Shown here one piece after another: positions 1 to 11,295 of a stretch of 64,000 bases of DNA. The stretch is from Druceiella hillmani (lineage: Eukaryota > Arthropoda > Insecta > Lepidoptera > Hepialidae). The stretch lies in contig JAYKKI010000052.1 in assembly GCA_039881145.1 (NCBI GenBank), positions 12,961,001 through 13,025,000 on the forward strand, read 5' to 3'. Numbering within the stretch: the stretch's first letter is position 1; every line of letters starts with the position of its first letter. A program made the position numbers and the translations under genes. The notes below the pieces were generated by a model. It did not search any database, was not told the origin of the DNA, and was given only the letters and a program-made list of their open reading frames with translations.

Positions 1-1383
1 CAATAATGTATTATTCCTTTCTATCCCAATCGAATTCGTAATTTATTACGATTCGTGTTACAGTAATATTTAAGACCTAAGCTGTTTTTTAGACATGATA
101 TATTGGCAGTTTTCATAATATATGACAGTTACGTAACAGAATTAAAATTGCATCGGGCATTTAGTTTTATTGTTACGAGCGATTTTGATTTATGTCCTTA
201 TCGATCGGAATACTTATTGTGATAGGTTGTGTATATTTGTGGGAAAATTGTTTCGAGCAATGTACTTTGAATTATAATACACCGTAAAATTTAACTCAAA
301 ATAAATCCCTCGATTATGATCGAAATGGAAACATATGATCATTCAAAATATACTAAACGCATAACCATTGAACATTGTCCATTCTAAATTATTATGATTG
401 CAATCGGTCACATGGCATAATCGAATTTTTATTCCGGAAGCATATGATTTTACCTCCATTGTCTATATCATATTAAACTTTGAGTATTTCTTTTTGGAAA
501 ATAGTCACCTTAAAAATCATTTGATTACTGTTAAGAAAATTAGAGCTATTTATGTGCTTACTTTACGCGCTTTCAGTTTACAAAATAAAATTTAACTTCT
601 ATAATAGTTTAAAAAATGTATTTACATTTGCAAAAAAAATATTATTTCTAATACCTATTAACGAAGTCTAGGCTAATTTATAAATAAAACGATAAAAATG
701 AGATTGCGCAAAAAGTGAACTTTTTGAACGAAAAAGTTTTTGAATATAATCGTATCCGCAAATAAGACTAATTTGGGATTAAGAAACATTTTAACTTCAT
801 TTAATCAAAGGGAAAGCAATTTTTCTCGTACAATGATTTTTTTGAATCGGTTTTGAAAAATAGGTCAGAAAGAAGGGAACTAAAAATATTGATGTATTGA
901 GATTGGATTTGAACTTTGCGAAAGAAATATTTCGATTACTATCCTTGAAGGTATAAAAGAAAATAACATACGAAAAAGAAGATATAAATTAAGCTATATG
1001 AAATATGTTAAAACTAGATATTACGCAATTTATAAGACTTAATCGTTGAAACCGGATGTCTATGTTGTTCCTATTCATGTCGCGAGGTAATATGCTTATC
1101 GAAACTGGATTAAAAAGAAGCTAAATACAAACGATTAGGCTGTGAAAATAAATGAGTTAATATATGAATAAGATGAAACAAACGAGTGTGCTTTATACCA
1201 CACGACTGAAGTAAAACTTCAAATTTACAAAATATGAACTTTAAAATGAATTTACGATTTTATTCACTTTAAACGTAGAATATTTAATATATTGAACAAA
1301 ATAATAATTTATAAAATTGTTCAAGAACGAAATGAAATTACAAAATAATCAAAAAACCACCGTTCGCGTAACGCTAGCGAACT

Positions 1384-1386
<3 letters not shown>

Positions 1387-1452
<66 letters not shown>

Positions 1453-1453
1453 T
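1387..1453. repeat. (TA)n microsatellite
   Basis: About 33 dinucleotide units with one interruption near 1447. Ile-Tyr open frames over it on both strands are artefacts. Confidence 0.95.
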
Positions 1454-1458
1454 TAATG

Positions 1459-1690
1459 CACTGGCTATGAGAGGAAAAGAGAAAGAAAATGTGCGCGCCC
1501 ACTGCTCTCTCTTGCTCTTACAGTGTGATACAGACAATAGGCTTGCACTGTGTCTTATTTATACGAAACATAACTGGCTATGAGAGAAAGAGAGAAAGAA
1601 AATGTGTGCTCGCACCTCTCTCTCTTGTCCCTACACTAATATACGAAACGTAACTCTCTCTCTTTTTGTCTTCACTAACTTACATCTCCC
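1459..1690. repeat. Purine/pyrimidine-rich direct repeat, period about 113 bp
   Basis: The sequence ctggctatgagag followed by a gagaaagaaaatgtg tract and a ctctctctcttg tract occurs at 1461 and again at 1574. Within each copy the GA-rich and CT-rich runs are complementary and could pair. Function is not evident. GA repeats can bind GAGA-type factors in insects, but nothing here shows that they do. Confidence 0.7.
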
Positions 1691-1798
1691 TCTCAACTTC
1701 CGTTCGCCTCGCCCGATCACACTTTTCGTAACGCTTTCGTCACGCATTCACCAGCTTACTCCCCAAGTCAAGCGTACGTAAAGAAGACAACTCTTTCG

Positions 1799-1886
1799 TG
1801 ACTCATTAGTGAAAGGGTCTTTTTATACTTAAAGAAAAACTATTTCATGACTCATTAGTGAAAAGGTTTGTGACTCATTAGTAAAA
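1799..1886 (+). repeat. Three copies of a 16-bp unit containing TGACTCA
   Basis: The unit tgactcattagtgaaa starts at 1799, 1848 and (with one change) 1871. The inverted partner near 37163 has only one copy, so the unit multiplied here. TGACTCA is the consensus site for AP-1/GCN4-type bZIP factors. Whether it acts as one here is unknown. Confidence 0.7.
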
Positions 1887-2119
1887 AGGGTTTTAGATCA
1901 ACATAAAATATACGTTTTTACGTCAATTTAACAATGTTAATATCAATATAGAGGCATTACAATCATAATAATGGTAAATCGCTTCAAATGAAGAAAATAC
2001 ACGCATATTATTACCTTAACACTAAATACAATTTGTACATTTGATAGCATTTTAACAGTATTTAAGTACCTTAATAGTTTTTTATTTTTTCATGAAATGC
2101 TGGTGTACTGATTTATATT

Positions 2120-2540
2120 TTTCTGGCTTAAATTCCATAAAAAATATGTTTAAATTTTCCATACCTTAGAAACCTATGTAATTATTAGACCTTTGATATC
2201 GTATGACGTACGAACTTGAAATGATCATAAGGATAAAGCATATTAATTGTCATATATTTCAATAGTTAATACTGAAATAAGTGATGTGCCATGCGACATC
2301 CAAGAGAAGCTTCTTACGTATCGCTTATAAATTATAATGTAATATCGATACAGTAATAAATAATAGACATTTTTAGAAATAATTTTCGAATTATCCGTAA
2401 CGCAATAAAAACACCGAAAACGGAATTACATAAGCAAGTTTAATATATCAAATAACTGTTCACGCGAAAGAATGATTTTTTTTTGCCAACTACCTTTCCA
2501 AGTACCGAGCACTACTTTCTCTCGTTGGGACAACTACGCA
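2120..2540 (+). repeat. Start of D-type repeat, copy 1
   Basis: This matches about 45780-46135 and 52140-52490 on the same strand. Shared text includes the run around gataaagcatat, aatagacatttttaga, and tcgaattatc. No gene is seen. Confidence 0.75.
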
Positions 2541-2626
2541 TACACACGCACACGCACACACAAACATATGTATACATATATATATATATATATATATTTT
2601 TTTTATATATGTATATATATGTATAC

Positions 2627-2666
<40 letters not shown>

Positions 2667-2667
2667 T
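2539..2667. repeat. Compound (CA)n/(TA)n microsatellite
   Basis: A short CA-rich run at 2540-2565 passes into two TA tracts separated by a T-run. The same CA-then-TA arrangement occupies the matching place at 46139 and 52495, so it predates those duplications. Confidence 0.9.
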
Positions 2668-3971
2668 AGGGTGTATGATTATTAACGATTGTATAATTAT
2701 TAGTAGCGATAATGTATTATTTTTTTTTTTCAACGGCAAAGTTGCCTTTCATCGAGTAAATAAAATGTTCAAAAGATTATTCAATTGTCTTGATGTTTTG
2801 AGATGTTCCGACACAATTGAAAATCAGAAAAAATGTGTTCATTTCTTCATATTGGCATCAAAATATCTGATACGTTATAAACTTTAGTCTATGTTTAATA
2901 AAAATATTTTTCTGAATTTTTAGATCCACTATAAAGTGAAATACATAATAATATCTTAGAAATCCAAACACTAAAATTTTGTTTTTGGTTACTTTTTTAT
3001 GTATTTATTAAAGACTTTTCTACGCTAAGAAATTATGCAGAAATACAGTAATTAAATATCAAATTGTTTTTTGTATCAAATGTAGGCATTTGTTGACGCG
3101 ATAGTAATCTTGCTCTAATCAAATCGTCCCGTTTATTTTCTCTACAAACTGCACTTAAGACTTCTGTCACCAATTTTATGCAACGCTCTACATGGTGTGT
3201 CATGAAACATCTTTAATGTTCTGACGTGTGCCGAGACCGCTTTTGACAATGGCTTTCAAAGCTTCATCAAATATATTTAAAGTCGGAGATGGCTCAGTTA
3301 TCTCACAGTCTCAACATGTAATAATGTCCGTCTAATCTTCTGCATCAGGCACTTTAAACGTTCGAAGTCCTGGAGCATTCTCTGTTCTTGCTTTTAAAAT
3401 TCGTTGACATGCTAGATCCCGTATGATTTCTCTGTCATCTCCAAGCATAGCAATAAGAAGATTTTCTGGGTGACCGAAATATCCATTTCGTTGGATTACC
3501 TTGTCAATGACATCTTTCAACTTGGCGTTCACGACTCAGACTAAGTGTTTGCTACAGGTGCTTAGCTCCGTTTATACATGAGGGATTTCATTTTAAACCA
3601 CATCGGACAACAAATTCTCATCACGTACGTGGCTAATATTAATAATTTCTCTTCGGGATCGGTTTTAGTAGCATAAAAATTTAGAAGTCGATTTGCTGTT
3701 GTAAGCCATCTAGAATAGTTGATGGGTCCGGGTTTAATATTAGCTAAATCGGAAGAAAAACACCAGTGCCGATAGAGGTCATTATATCGTAAAGATATTT
3801 CTGGTCGGTACTCAAATCATTACTTTTTACCTTCATAAACTAACCTTGTTTGACTAAAATCATGAACTTCTAAAAATTTAATGATTTTGGGGGCACCTCT
3901 AAATATATTATGTGCCAACTTAAATTTTGTGGGTATATTTGTGAGTTAAAAGAACAACTTTTTACAGGTAT

Positions 3972-3975
<4 letters not shown>
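2668..3975. mobile_element. Insertion of about 1.3 kb between two TA tracts, carrying a gene fossil
   Basis: In the sister copies at 46.2 kb and 52.6 kb the TA tract runs almost directly into the sequence found here after 4062. Here an extra 1.3 kb lies between two TA tracts. It contains the protein fossil annotated separately. No terminal inverted repeats were found, so its mode of arrival is unclear. Confidence 0.5.
3062..3930 (-). pseudogene. Fossil of a multi-copy uncharacterised insect protein, several frameshifts
   Basis: Read on the minus strand, successive pieces in different frames line up in order. About 3925-3826 gives FKLAHNIFRGAPKIIKFLEV and on to DFSQTRLV. About 3815-3755 gives TDQKYLYDIMTSIGTG. 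About 3755-3565 gives KPGPINYSRWLTTANRLL then MRICCPMWFKMKS. About 3528-3335 gives DVIDKVIQRNGYFGHPENLL and DLACQRILKAR. About 3300-3225 gives ITEPSPT...FDEALKAIVKS. About 3197-3062 gives VERCIKLVTE...RDDLIRARLLSRQQMPTFDTK. From memory these match a family found in many copies in insect and cnidarian genomes (SRWLTTANR, VIQRNAYF.HPENLLLAM, ERCVKLVTEAS motifs). Its function is unknown to me. It may travel with transposons. At least three frameshifts and several stops make it dead. There is no ATG for the longest open piece. Confidence 0.7.
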
Positions 3976-4033
<58 letters not shown>

Positions 4034-4061
4034 GCATATATCTATATATATATATATATAT
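3976..4061. repeat. (TA)n microsatellite
   Basis: TA tract with a few interruptions. It marks the right edge of the insertion that carries the protein fossil. Confidence 0.95.
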
Positions 4062-5100
4062 TTAAAGAAAATGAAAGTGGGGAAGAGGCGGCGCTACGGT
4101 TGCTTGTTGCGTTTTATTTTTATTTTACTCATATAGACTATCGAATTCTTTCACATACATTTTTACATATTGTGCTTCAATTAAAAAAGCTGATTAAGTA
4201 ATTTTTTTTAATGTTTTATATATAATAGTCATAAACCTTTTTATTAATAAATTGATAATATACACAAAAATTACTTACGTCCGTTACAAATTTAGAGCTA
4301 TCATTATTCGTTTTGCCTAGCACATTCACTTTTTTTGCTAATAGTCAATTTGTAAATAGTTAAATGTTAATAAACTATATCCTTAAATGTATCTAAGTTA
4401 TATGGAACCCCGTAATGTGAACGAAGGTTTTTTTTACTTTGTTATTGCTTGCAAGAATGACAACAGTAAATAATTTGAGATTTTAGCCGTTTTTACTTAC
4501 GAAGTTGCCGATTTTTTTTAAATACTGCCCACTTTAAATAATTATCTTCGTTTTAGCAAAATTCAAATAAAATTATTTTAAAGTTAAGCTTTATTGTTGT
4601 TAGATGCTATTTTACTTTCTGTGTTTTACTTTTTCCGTCATATTTGCTATTACTGATCAAATGAAAACTTGTATCAGTTTTTAAAATAAATTTCACCATA
4701 GAACCCACGCATTATAGAAAACACTCACAAACGAACGCAGTGCGAGTTGTAGTTTAAAATGTGAGAAATTCGGTTCATTACAACTACTTGATAGTATAAT
4801 ACCGACAATAACGAACTAAATGCGGCAACGCATTCATATTAAATTAATACTAAACTAATAAAAGAATCCAATGGCGACATAAGAACAATGTTGGCCAACT
4901 TGCTTAAAAATCAAAAAAGAATCACAAATACGTTAGCTTATTGATATTAAAAGAGCAGCTGGTTCAAAAGGGAAACAGATGGCTCATGATAGTGAGAAAT
5001 GGTATAAATGAAAGGAGGATTACACCGAAATATTAGAAAAGTGCTGAGAAGAAGAAATGTATTTTGATCTACCTCGGTATAGCTGTACACTAAATATGTC
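4062..5100 (+). repeat. D-type repeat, copy 1, first part
   Basis: It opens with gaggcggcgctacggttgct and matches 19383-20090 and 38925-39900. The part from about 4480 to 4760 also aligns, more distantly, with the A unit at 8930-9230 and the B unit at 12580-12840. This shows that all variants share one ancestral unit. No coding region is seen. Confidence 0.75.
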
Positions 5101-5480
5101 TGCCATGTTTTCCCTAGGTTAATATTAAAGTAATAGTAAGTGGGACTCTTATGATTTTTCTTTTTATCTACTCAATGGCTTCACTTATTTCAGACTAGTC
5201 AGGCTTTCGGGTATATGTTAGCCTCTCTTCATGGTGCGGCTGAAGTAACTAAGAAATTTTGACAAGAAGTTATAATGAAACTCCTCTTTCATCCCAAATT
5301 AATCGAAGTTGAACTTATCACGAATGTGGATAATAAAAATCTGCAGGAATATGGAGGATAATTTGTGGACAACCAATCAAATGTAATTACTTAAAAACTA
5401 TTTTATAGGGAATAATTCTATAATTTGAGAAATAAGGACATAGTAATTTAAGAACTGTTTTTAACTTTGGCTAGAGAAAT
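5100..5480. other. Sequence private to this copy
   Basis: No match to the other D copies was found by eye. No convincing open frame, RNA gene or repeat is seen. Confidence 0.4.
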
Positions 5481-8150
5481 GAGATTTTCTTAAATTTTCA
5501 ATTTCGTCTTATGCATCTTTCTGTTGCAATCTTATTGTAACCTATGTGCACAAAATTTTGCAAGTGGAGATCACATGGAGGCTTCGTATAAAGTTTTAAA
5601 CTAAAATGGAACAAAATATTATAAAAAAAATTATTATTCTTTTCCTCTACTTAAAGGGGGTGAAAGCTTTCCTTCTTTCATCCCATCGCCAACTATAACA
5701 TTAGATTGCTTTTTCAAATCGAAAAAGAGTGGCGAAACTTGGCCTGGCATTACCGAAATTAAACATAACTTTTAAAAAACTGGAATTCTTTAGAATATTA
5801 AAATTCTAACAATTTTGTGATTTAAAATTAGGAAATAGCAAAAATTAAGTAACAAAACCGTTTTGTAGCCATAATACGAAATAAAACGTAAATCCTTGCA
5901 AAAGTGCATGAATAATAAATATAATTGTTAATATATTAAGAATTGTTAGTAAGAAATAAAAATAACGAAGCACGTAATAACTTTTTAGAAAACTTTAAAA
6001 AAAATAATCAAAACCAATCGCTTTTTTTAATGTAAAATTTTAATTATTATATATAATCATTACCTAAACAAAATAAAAATATACTGGTAATTGAATTTCA
6101 TTCAGTGATGTCAAAATGAATATTTTACTTTCTTTTCAAGTTTTATGTGAGCTTTTTGCGAGTTTCATGCTGTAGAAGGTTTTATTTATGTACAGAGAAT
6201 ACAACTGGATAGAAAATGCATTTTGTTTCATCTTTCTACTTCAAAGTTTTTCGTAGGAATTGCATTTAGTAACTATTATATTCGTAACCCGACTTTCCAT
6301 GAAAGTTACGAGATTTCACATCAAATGGTTTGTCATGTTACACATCAATTACACAACCGAACAATTTGTAAAATTTTTTTTTAATTAGATTTTATTTGCA
6401 CTTTCATTTAAAATTTTTATCTTAATTCCCATCAAAAATTTAAAAAAGTATATAATTACATATTTCCATGGGTATTTTTCACGTATTTAGCCGGATTTTA
6501 TTTCTTGATAATTCATAGGTCAAAATTTATATTATATTTTTATAACCTTGGACTTTATGGCCATTCATAAAATTATTTAATTCGGTTTAAATAAAATATA
6601 AGTAAGAATTATTGTACATTATCGTACATCACGAATTTATGAAAAAAACATATTATGCGGTCAGTTAAACATTATAAAATCGTATTTAATGAAATATAAC
6701 TCACATGCTACAGGCTCGAAAAATTGAGTTTAAGACGTTGTGGCCCCATTCCATGAGAGTAGTGACGGTCGTAGTTTACTTATCGATCAGCGTACTAAAT
6801 GAGCTTCTTCCTTAAAAATAGATATCACGCCCATATTGTTCAAAGAACTTACACGAAGTTTACGTTATCATAAAGAAAAGAAAAATATTTACAAAATACT
6901 TGTTGTTCTAAATCTTATATGACATGGAACTTTTTTAAATTGAATAAAATTTGAAACTTGTATCGGTCTGTTCTGTTAATGTGCGCACTTTCATTAAAAG
7001 GGAAAACTTTACCTTTCTATGTTTCCTTATAATTTTTCCTCTTCCGTTTAAGAATTAGAATATAAATGTTTCGAGAAATTGGTTTAATCGTCACAATTAT
7101 TTTATAACAATGTACATAGATATGAACAGGCTTCAATTTGTGATACTAGTTTTACTGCAATAATTTTTGAAGTGGCTGAAAAATTATCACAAGAAATATA
7201 CCATCAATGAAATAATGGAAATCCCTCATCTTATAATTTTATTTTAATTTAATATCTGCATTGAAATTTAAAGTTAAAATGATTCGAACTATATTCGTTT
7301 TATCAGAATTTAAAAAAAGGATAAAATAATGCCTTACATTATTTTTTCAAATATTTTTGTAAGTGAAATAATTTGAAGGACATGTAATGTTTTTCAGAAC
7401 ACTGCAATATTAATGACTTATTACGAAATAGCGATGGTTTGAAGAATTGTTTGACAAACGGCAAATATTTTTCGTACGGAATAAAAAAAATTTCAAGCGA
7501 TTTTTAAAATTTTGACTTTTTTCTGAGACCTAAATATTTTGACTAATTAACGGGTAGGTGTTTTTTGGTACACAACTAATGATAGTTTCAATATATAAAT
7601 ATTAAATTCAAATAACAAAAGCAACTACACAATGCTGGATACAATATTTGCTTTTGACCTAACTTCTTTCATGTAGTTCCTACTCAAACGACAGTCTTTG
7701 GATTTTGGATGATACACATATCAAAATAATTAATAATAATGTTTGTGGTAGATAGGTATCTAGAATATTTATATATGTTTTGGAAAATGGAAATTCATAA
7801 TTCAAAATACTGGAACTTTTATAGATGAAAAACATCATTTTTTTTAAACTGAAATCAGTAAAAGTAACCAGTAAAATAGCTGTAATTTTCATAACAGTAA
7901 CTGAATGGTTTGTACATTGCTTTTTTTCAAATCGCATGTAATTCTGGAATAGAAACTGGATTACGTTACGTAAAACAGTAAGAAGTTTAATTTACGTAAT
8001 AATATTTTTCCACCTCATAATCGGGAGATGTTAAAATGGCTCGTAACAATCAAACTAAATGCTTAATGCAATTCCAAATTTATTGTCATTTATTATAAAA
8101 ACTTGCACTCAGTATTCTTTAAGGAAACAATTTAAGTTAAATATTACTGT
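5480..8150 (+). repeat. D-type repeat, copy 1, second part
   Basis: It matches about 21880-25200. The shared run tttgcaagtggagatca is at about 5565 and 21948. Shared runs continue through tatgtacagagaatacaact and the block near 6720 (gagtttaagacg). Short minus-strand frames, such as 7680-7937, align with a frame at 24419-24724 but contain no recognisable domain. I regard them as AT-rich by-products. Confidence 0.7.
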
Positions 8151-10159
8151 GGCATAAAACGTAATAAATTACGCATTAAATTAGGAGAGAAACGGACGAT
8201 ACACAACTGCCCGGGACGAATAACTAAATCGAAAAATATTTTATGTAATGGTCAAAAGTATCTAAGTTGGAGCTTTTATTAGATAAAGTTCTTTGGAAAG
8301 TTCGGGCATATCCGTGTCGAAGATAAAACCGCTTCAGTTTTTTTGTTATATCGTTTTATGACATTTGATTCGAATATAGGTGGGCATTTTTTTTTATAGA
8401 AAATTGTCAGAAAATAGCGCGCAAGATATTGACGTAATAATTAAGTGAAATTGGACTATTAGGCCTAAAAATAGACGTTTAAATTCAATCAATGGAATTT
8501 TTTTGGTATTCGATAGCTCATAAGCGGAATATTTAAAATATCACTGTTTGCCTTTTAAATTCGTTTTTCTTTGAGACCGTTTTAGGTAGAAATTTAAAAA
8601 TTATTCATAGAACATTAACCGGTGTGTGTTTCAATTGCAGTGCGAGAAAATATTTGTACCGAAATATTATAGAAACGCCGAATGGTACAATTAATTATTT
8701 TTGTATGGTAATTTTAAAAATATTTTCAAAACATATACATGTTTCACTCTGTTTCCGCAACTTCTGAAGTAATAATTGTAAAAAAAAACAAGGTTACTAA
8801 AAGTCTCTTTATTATTATAGAATCGTAGTCAGAATCGCTATTCCAATTTAGAGGAAAACTAGATTAATAATTCTAAATTCAAAATAAAACATGTGAATAA
8901 TAGAAGTTTTAGTCGTCTTAAGAACTGCCTTTTTTTAAATGCTAGCCACTTCACGATAACAATCTTTCTTTTACTTAAATTCAATATGTTTTAATGTTAC
9001 CGATATTATTGTTTCCCCAATTATTTAGAATTTTTCTTTCTGTGCTTTATTTCCGTTTAGTTTTCTTCACCATTGCTGTCAGGGATGAAATAAAGTCTTG
9101 TATAATTTTTTAACATAATTTTCGTCGTAGAACTAATGCATTATATAAAGCATGCAAGCTCAATAACATAAGACCAGAATATTACGAACGAACGTACTGC
9201 AAGTTATTGATTGAAATACAATATATTTTGTTTATATTATATTGCTGGGCTCTTAATCGCCGAATGCCGAAAATAATGTACTATAGACGGCTATAGATAT
9301 GCATTCCTATTAAAGCATGATTAAACAAGTAAAAGAAGTCGATAATAGTGTCGAAACAAAGTTGAACAGCTTGTGCAAAATACAAAAGAGAAACCGGAAA
9401 ATGGGACACAAAATGAGCTGAAATAACGCCAACAAGGAGCCTGCATCAAAATGTGTATTTCTCTATTGAACTTGAGCCAAAATTACAGAATTCTAATTTG
9501 AACTGTTATTTGTAATAAATAATTAATCCAATACGATAACATAACTGTTCGTTACTATAGCCGAGTCTGAAAGTTTTAATTTGCGGTAGGTCAATTTTGC
9601 GGATGCAACAAAAAACGTGTCCATTATTCATAAAAGTAATCAAATCGAGCTGAAAATGTGAAGAAAATATGTAAAAGTTCACTGTCAAAAGTGGCATTTT
9701 GACGAAAGAAATTATTTCATAAAAACACTTTTCATATATACTTGATATATAACAGTTTGGTTCGAAGAATCACCTGTATCGATAATTTCACAGTAAGTAT
9801 CACAGAATCACCTGTTGCACTCGTAAAGAACATAAATTGTAGAAATTAACAATATGAAAAAAGTCTCTGAACAAACCTATCACACGTATGGGAAATAGAA
9901 AGCATATAATAAATGTTTATTATGTCTATGTAAAGAAATAGATTCGAACTTTAGGAATAAAGTGGAATAATGTTTTTTAAAAGTAAAAAGGATTTCCTCA
10001 ATAACATTACGAACATAACTGGTTTGATTTTGTGACCAGTTACGAGTTCCAATAACTTGGCATGAACAATATTACTTTTAAAAAGAAGCAACAAACAAAT
10101 CTCATATAAAGTTAACTGCAAAACAAATGGGAGTTTTTCCATGAATACTTGAGATACTG

Positions 10160-10345
10160 GAGCGATATAAAGCCTTCGCTCGGTCATTGCATTTTGCAAA
10201 TCATTCTGTTTTCGCTTACCTGGAATTTTACAGTAGATATAGCGAAGGAGCGTGTATATTTTCGAGTAAAATATAGCTGCCGGCAAATGAATCTAAGTAT
10301 TTAGACGTGCTGGTTGCGGCAGAATATAGTTACCTTTTTTAAAGC
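10160..10345 (+). pseudogene. TATA-like box followed by a coding-like block, A form
   Basis: The sequence gcgatataaagccttcgctc is followed about 120 bp later by a frame reading LPANESKYLDVLVAAEYSYL. The same peptide, with changes, is found at five other places (13460-13705, 27308-27530, 31890-32125, 44170-44425, 58325-58575). This copy is closed by stops on both sides. It could be a decayed terminal exon of a tandem gene family or a conserved non-coding block. I do not recognise the peptide. Confidence 0.3.
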
Positions 10346-10789
10346 TATCATTGATGAAATGCGTATGGTATAAAAGTCTTTAACTTATTTATTTAAAGCT
10401 TTTTTAGTATCAGATACCGTTATTTTGTGAAAACGTTTAAATGTAATCTGTATAAATAATACTATCTGGCGATTTATAATGTTCGATATCATCAACGTCA
10501 AATAGAAAACCATTACTCTAAGTTTGAAACCATCAAGTTAGGTTTTTCTAAGGTCATTAATAAAAACCTTGTAATTTTAATGTTTAGCTTTCATCAACAT
10601 ATTTATTGTTTATTAATATTATTGTGCCAGAATTATTACATGTAAAATATTGCACAAAATCCATTATTCCTTGATATATTTTTTTCTTTGTTATTTGAAA
10701 ATCTATTTATAACTTAAACCTTTAATAAAACATATGACAAGGGAAAAATGAGATAACAATTTAAAAGAAAATGATAAATATCATAGTTA

Positions 10790-11005
10790 TTTTCCAAGGA
10801 AAAGAAGTAAAATATTTTTCTCGAAAAGCGTCAATCTCAACTCGGTAGTTTTTTCTAGTGCCCATTTTTGATGCTGAATTTCAAAATGGATCTAAAAGAG
10901 TTTTGTACAAGAAAAATTGCTTTTCCTTTGATTGAACAAGATTTTCAGATGTTTCTAAATCTATAGAAAGGTTTATATGCGGGCATAGTCATGTTCACAA
11001 AAAGT
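10790..11005 (-). pseudogene. Minus-strand coding-like block, A1 copy
   Basis: This is the counterpart of the open frames at 41824-42300 and 54949-55245, and related text lies at 48590-48815. It is broken here. No domain is recognised. Confidence 0.25.
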
Positions 11006-11279
11006 TAACTCCGTGCGCGATCTCATTTCTATAATCGATGATAAAGCTGAGACTTCATAAATATATATTTGAAATATTTCCATTTATTTTTGTAGAAAAA
11101 TAAATTAACAATATCATTAACTTTCGAAACGCTTTAGTAGCCAAATTGTATTTCCTCAACCGAAGGCTCTAAAAGTTAGCAGCAAAATACCTGTAATATT
11201 TATAACAATGTCAAAATAATTTCCAGATTGCCTAATTTTCAAAACAATATACCTTGTGTTTTATAGATGTTTTGAGAGT

Positions 11280-11295
11280 GGGGGGGGGGGGGGGG
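11280..11295. repeat. Homopolymer of about 16 G
   Basis: A run of 16 G in AT-rich DNA. Sister copies have shorter G-rich text at the same place (ggggtgaggg near 49113, gggggaggg near 55562), so this is an expansion of a local G-rich motif. It could form G-quadruplex structure. Confidence 0.9.

Larger units (their letters stand above)
1175..1795. mobile_element. Insertion of about 620 bp, unclassified
   Basis: This stretch is absent from the inverted partner copy near 37190, where flanking sequence is nearly continuous. It contains a (TA)n tract, GA-rich and CT-rich blocks and GC-richer ends (ccgttcgcgtaacgctagcg; cgtaacgctttcgtcacgc). The layout suggests a non-autonomous transposon. I found no clear terminal inverted repeats or target duplication, and a deletion in the other copy is the alternative. 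Confidence 0.4.
1..2118 (-). repeat. Inverted copy of the segment at 36890-38440
   Basis: Read on the minus strand, this block matches 36890-38440. The bases at 1-50 (attattcctttctatccca...) are the reverse complement of about 38395-38450. The stretch 1000-1110 matches 37240-37400 inverted, and 2050-2110 matches 36900-36960 inverted. Orientation switches at about 2120, after which sequence matches about 38757 onward on the same strand. This arm is longer than its partner because it holds an extra block at about 1175-1795. No gene is seen in it. Confidence 0.8.
8150..11275 (+). repeat. A-type unit, copy 1
   Basis: It begins with the block cgtaataaattacgcatt, which is repeated at about 11620, 25243, 29820, 38390, 42945, 45130, 49470, 51490 and 55915. 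Next comes the agcttttattagataaag / tatccgtgtcg block, then gagaccgttttaggtaga, the block at 8930, and aagcatgcaagctcaa. It ends in blocks shared with 41650-42590. The minus-strand open frame at 9951-10286 aligns partly with that at 27036-27296 (MEKL..VLQL...CLLLL) but resembles no protein I know. Confidence 0.75.

Noticed and set aside
1317..1583. Open frames rich in Ile-Tyr over TA tracts here and at 2472-2887, 27975-28117, 29341-29523, 38024-38227, 44811-45037, 52441-52764 and 58517-58834
   Set aside because: They are translations of (TA)n and (CA)n microsatellites, open on both strands for trivial reasons.
8264..8300. agcttttattagataaagct as a transcription terminator hairpin
   Set aside because: It is a short AT-rich palindrome repeated in each unit, but intrinsic terminators of this kind are bacterial and nothing here is bacterial.
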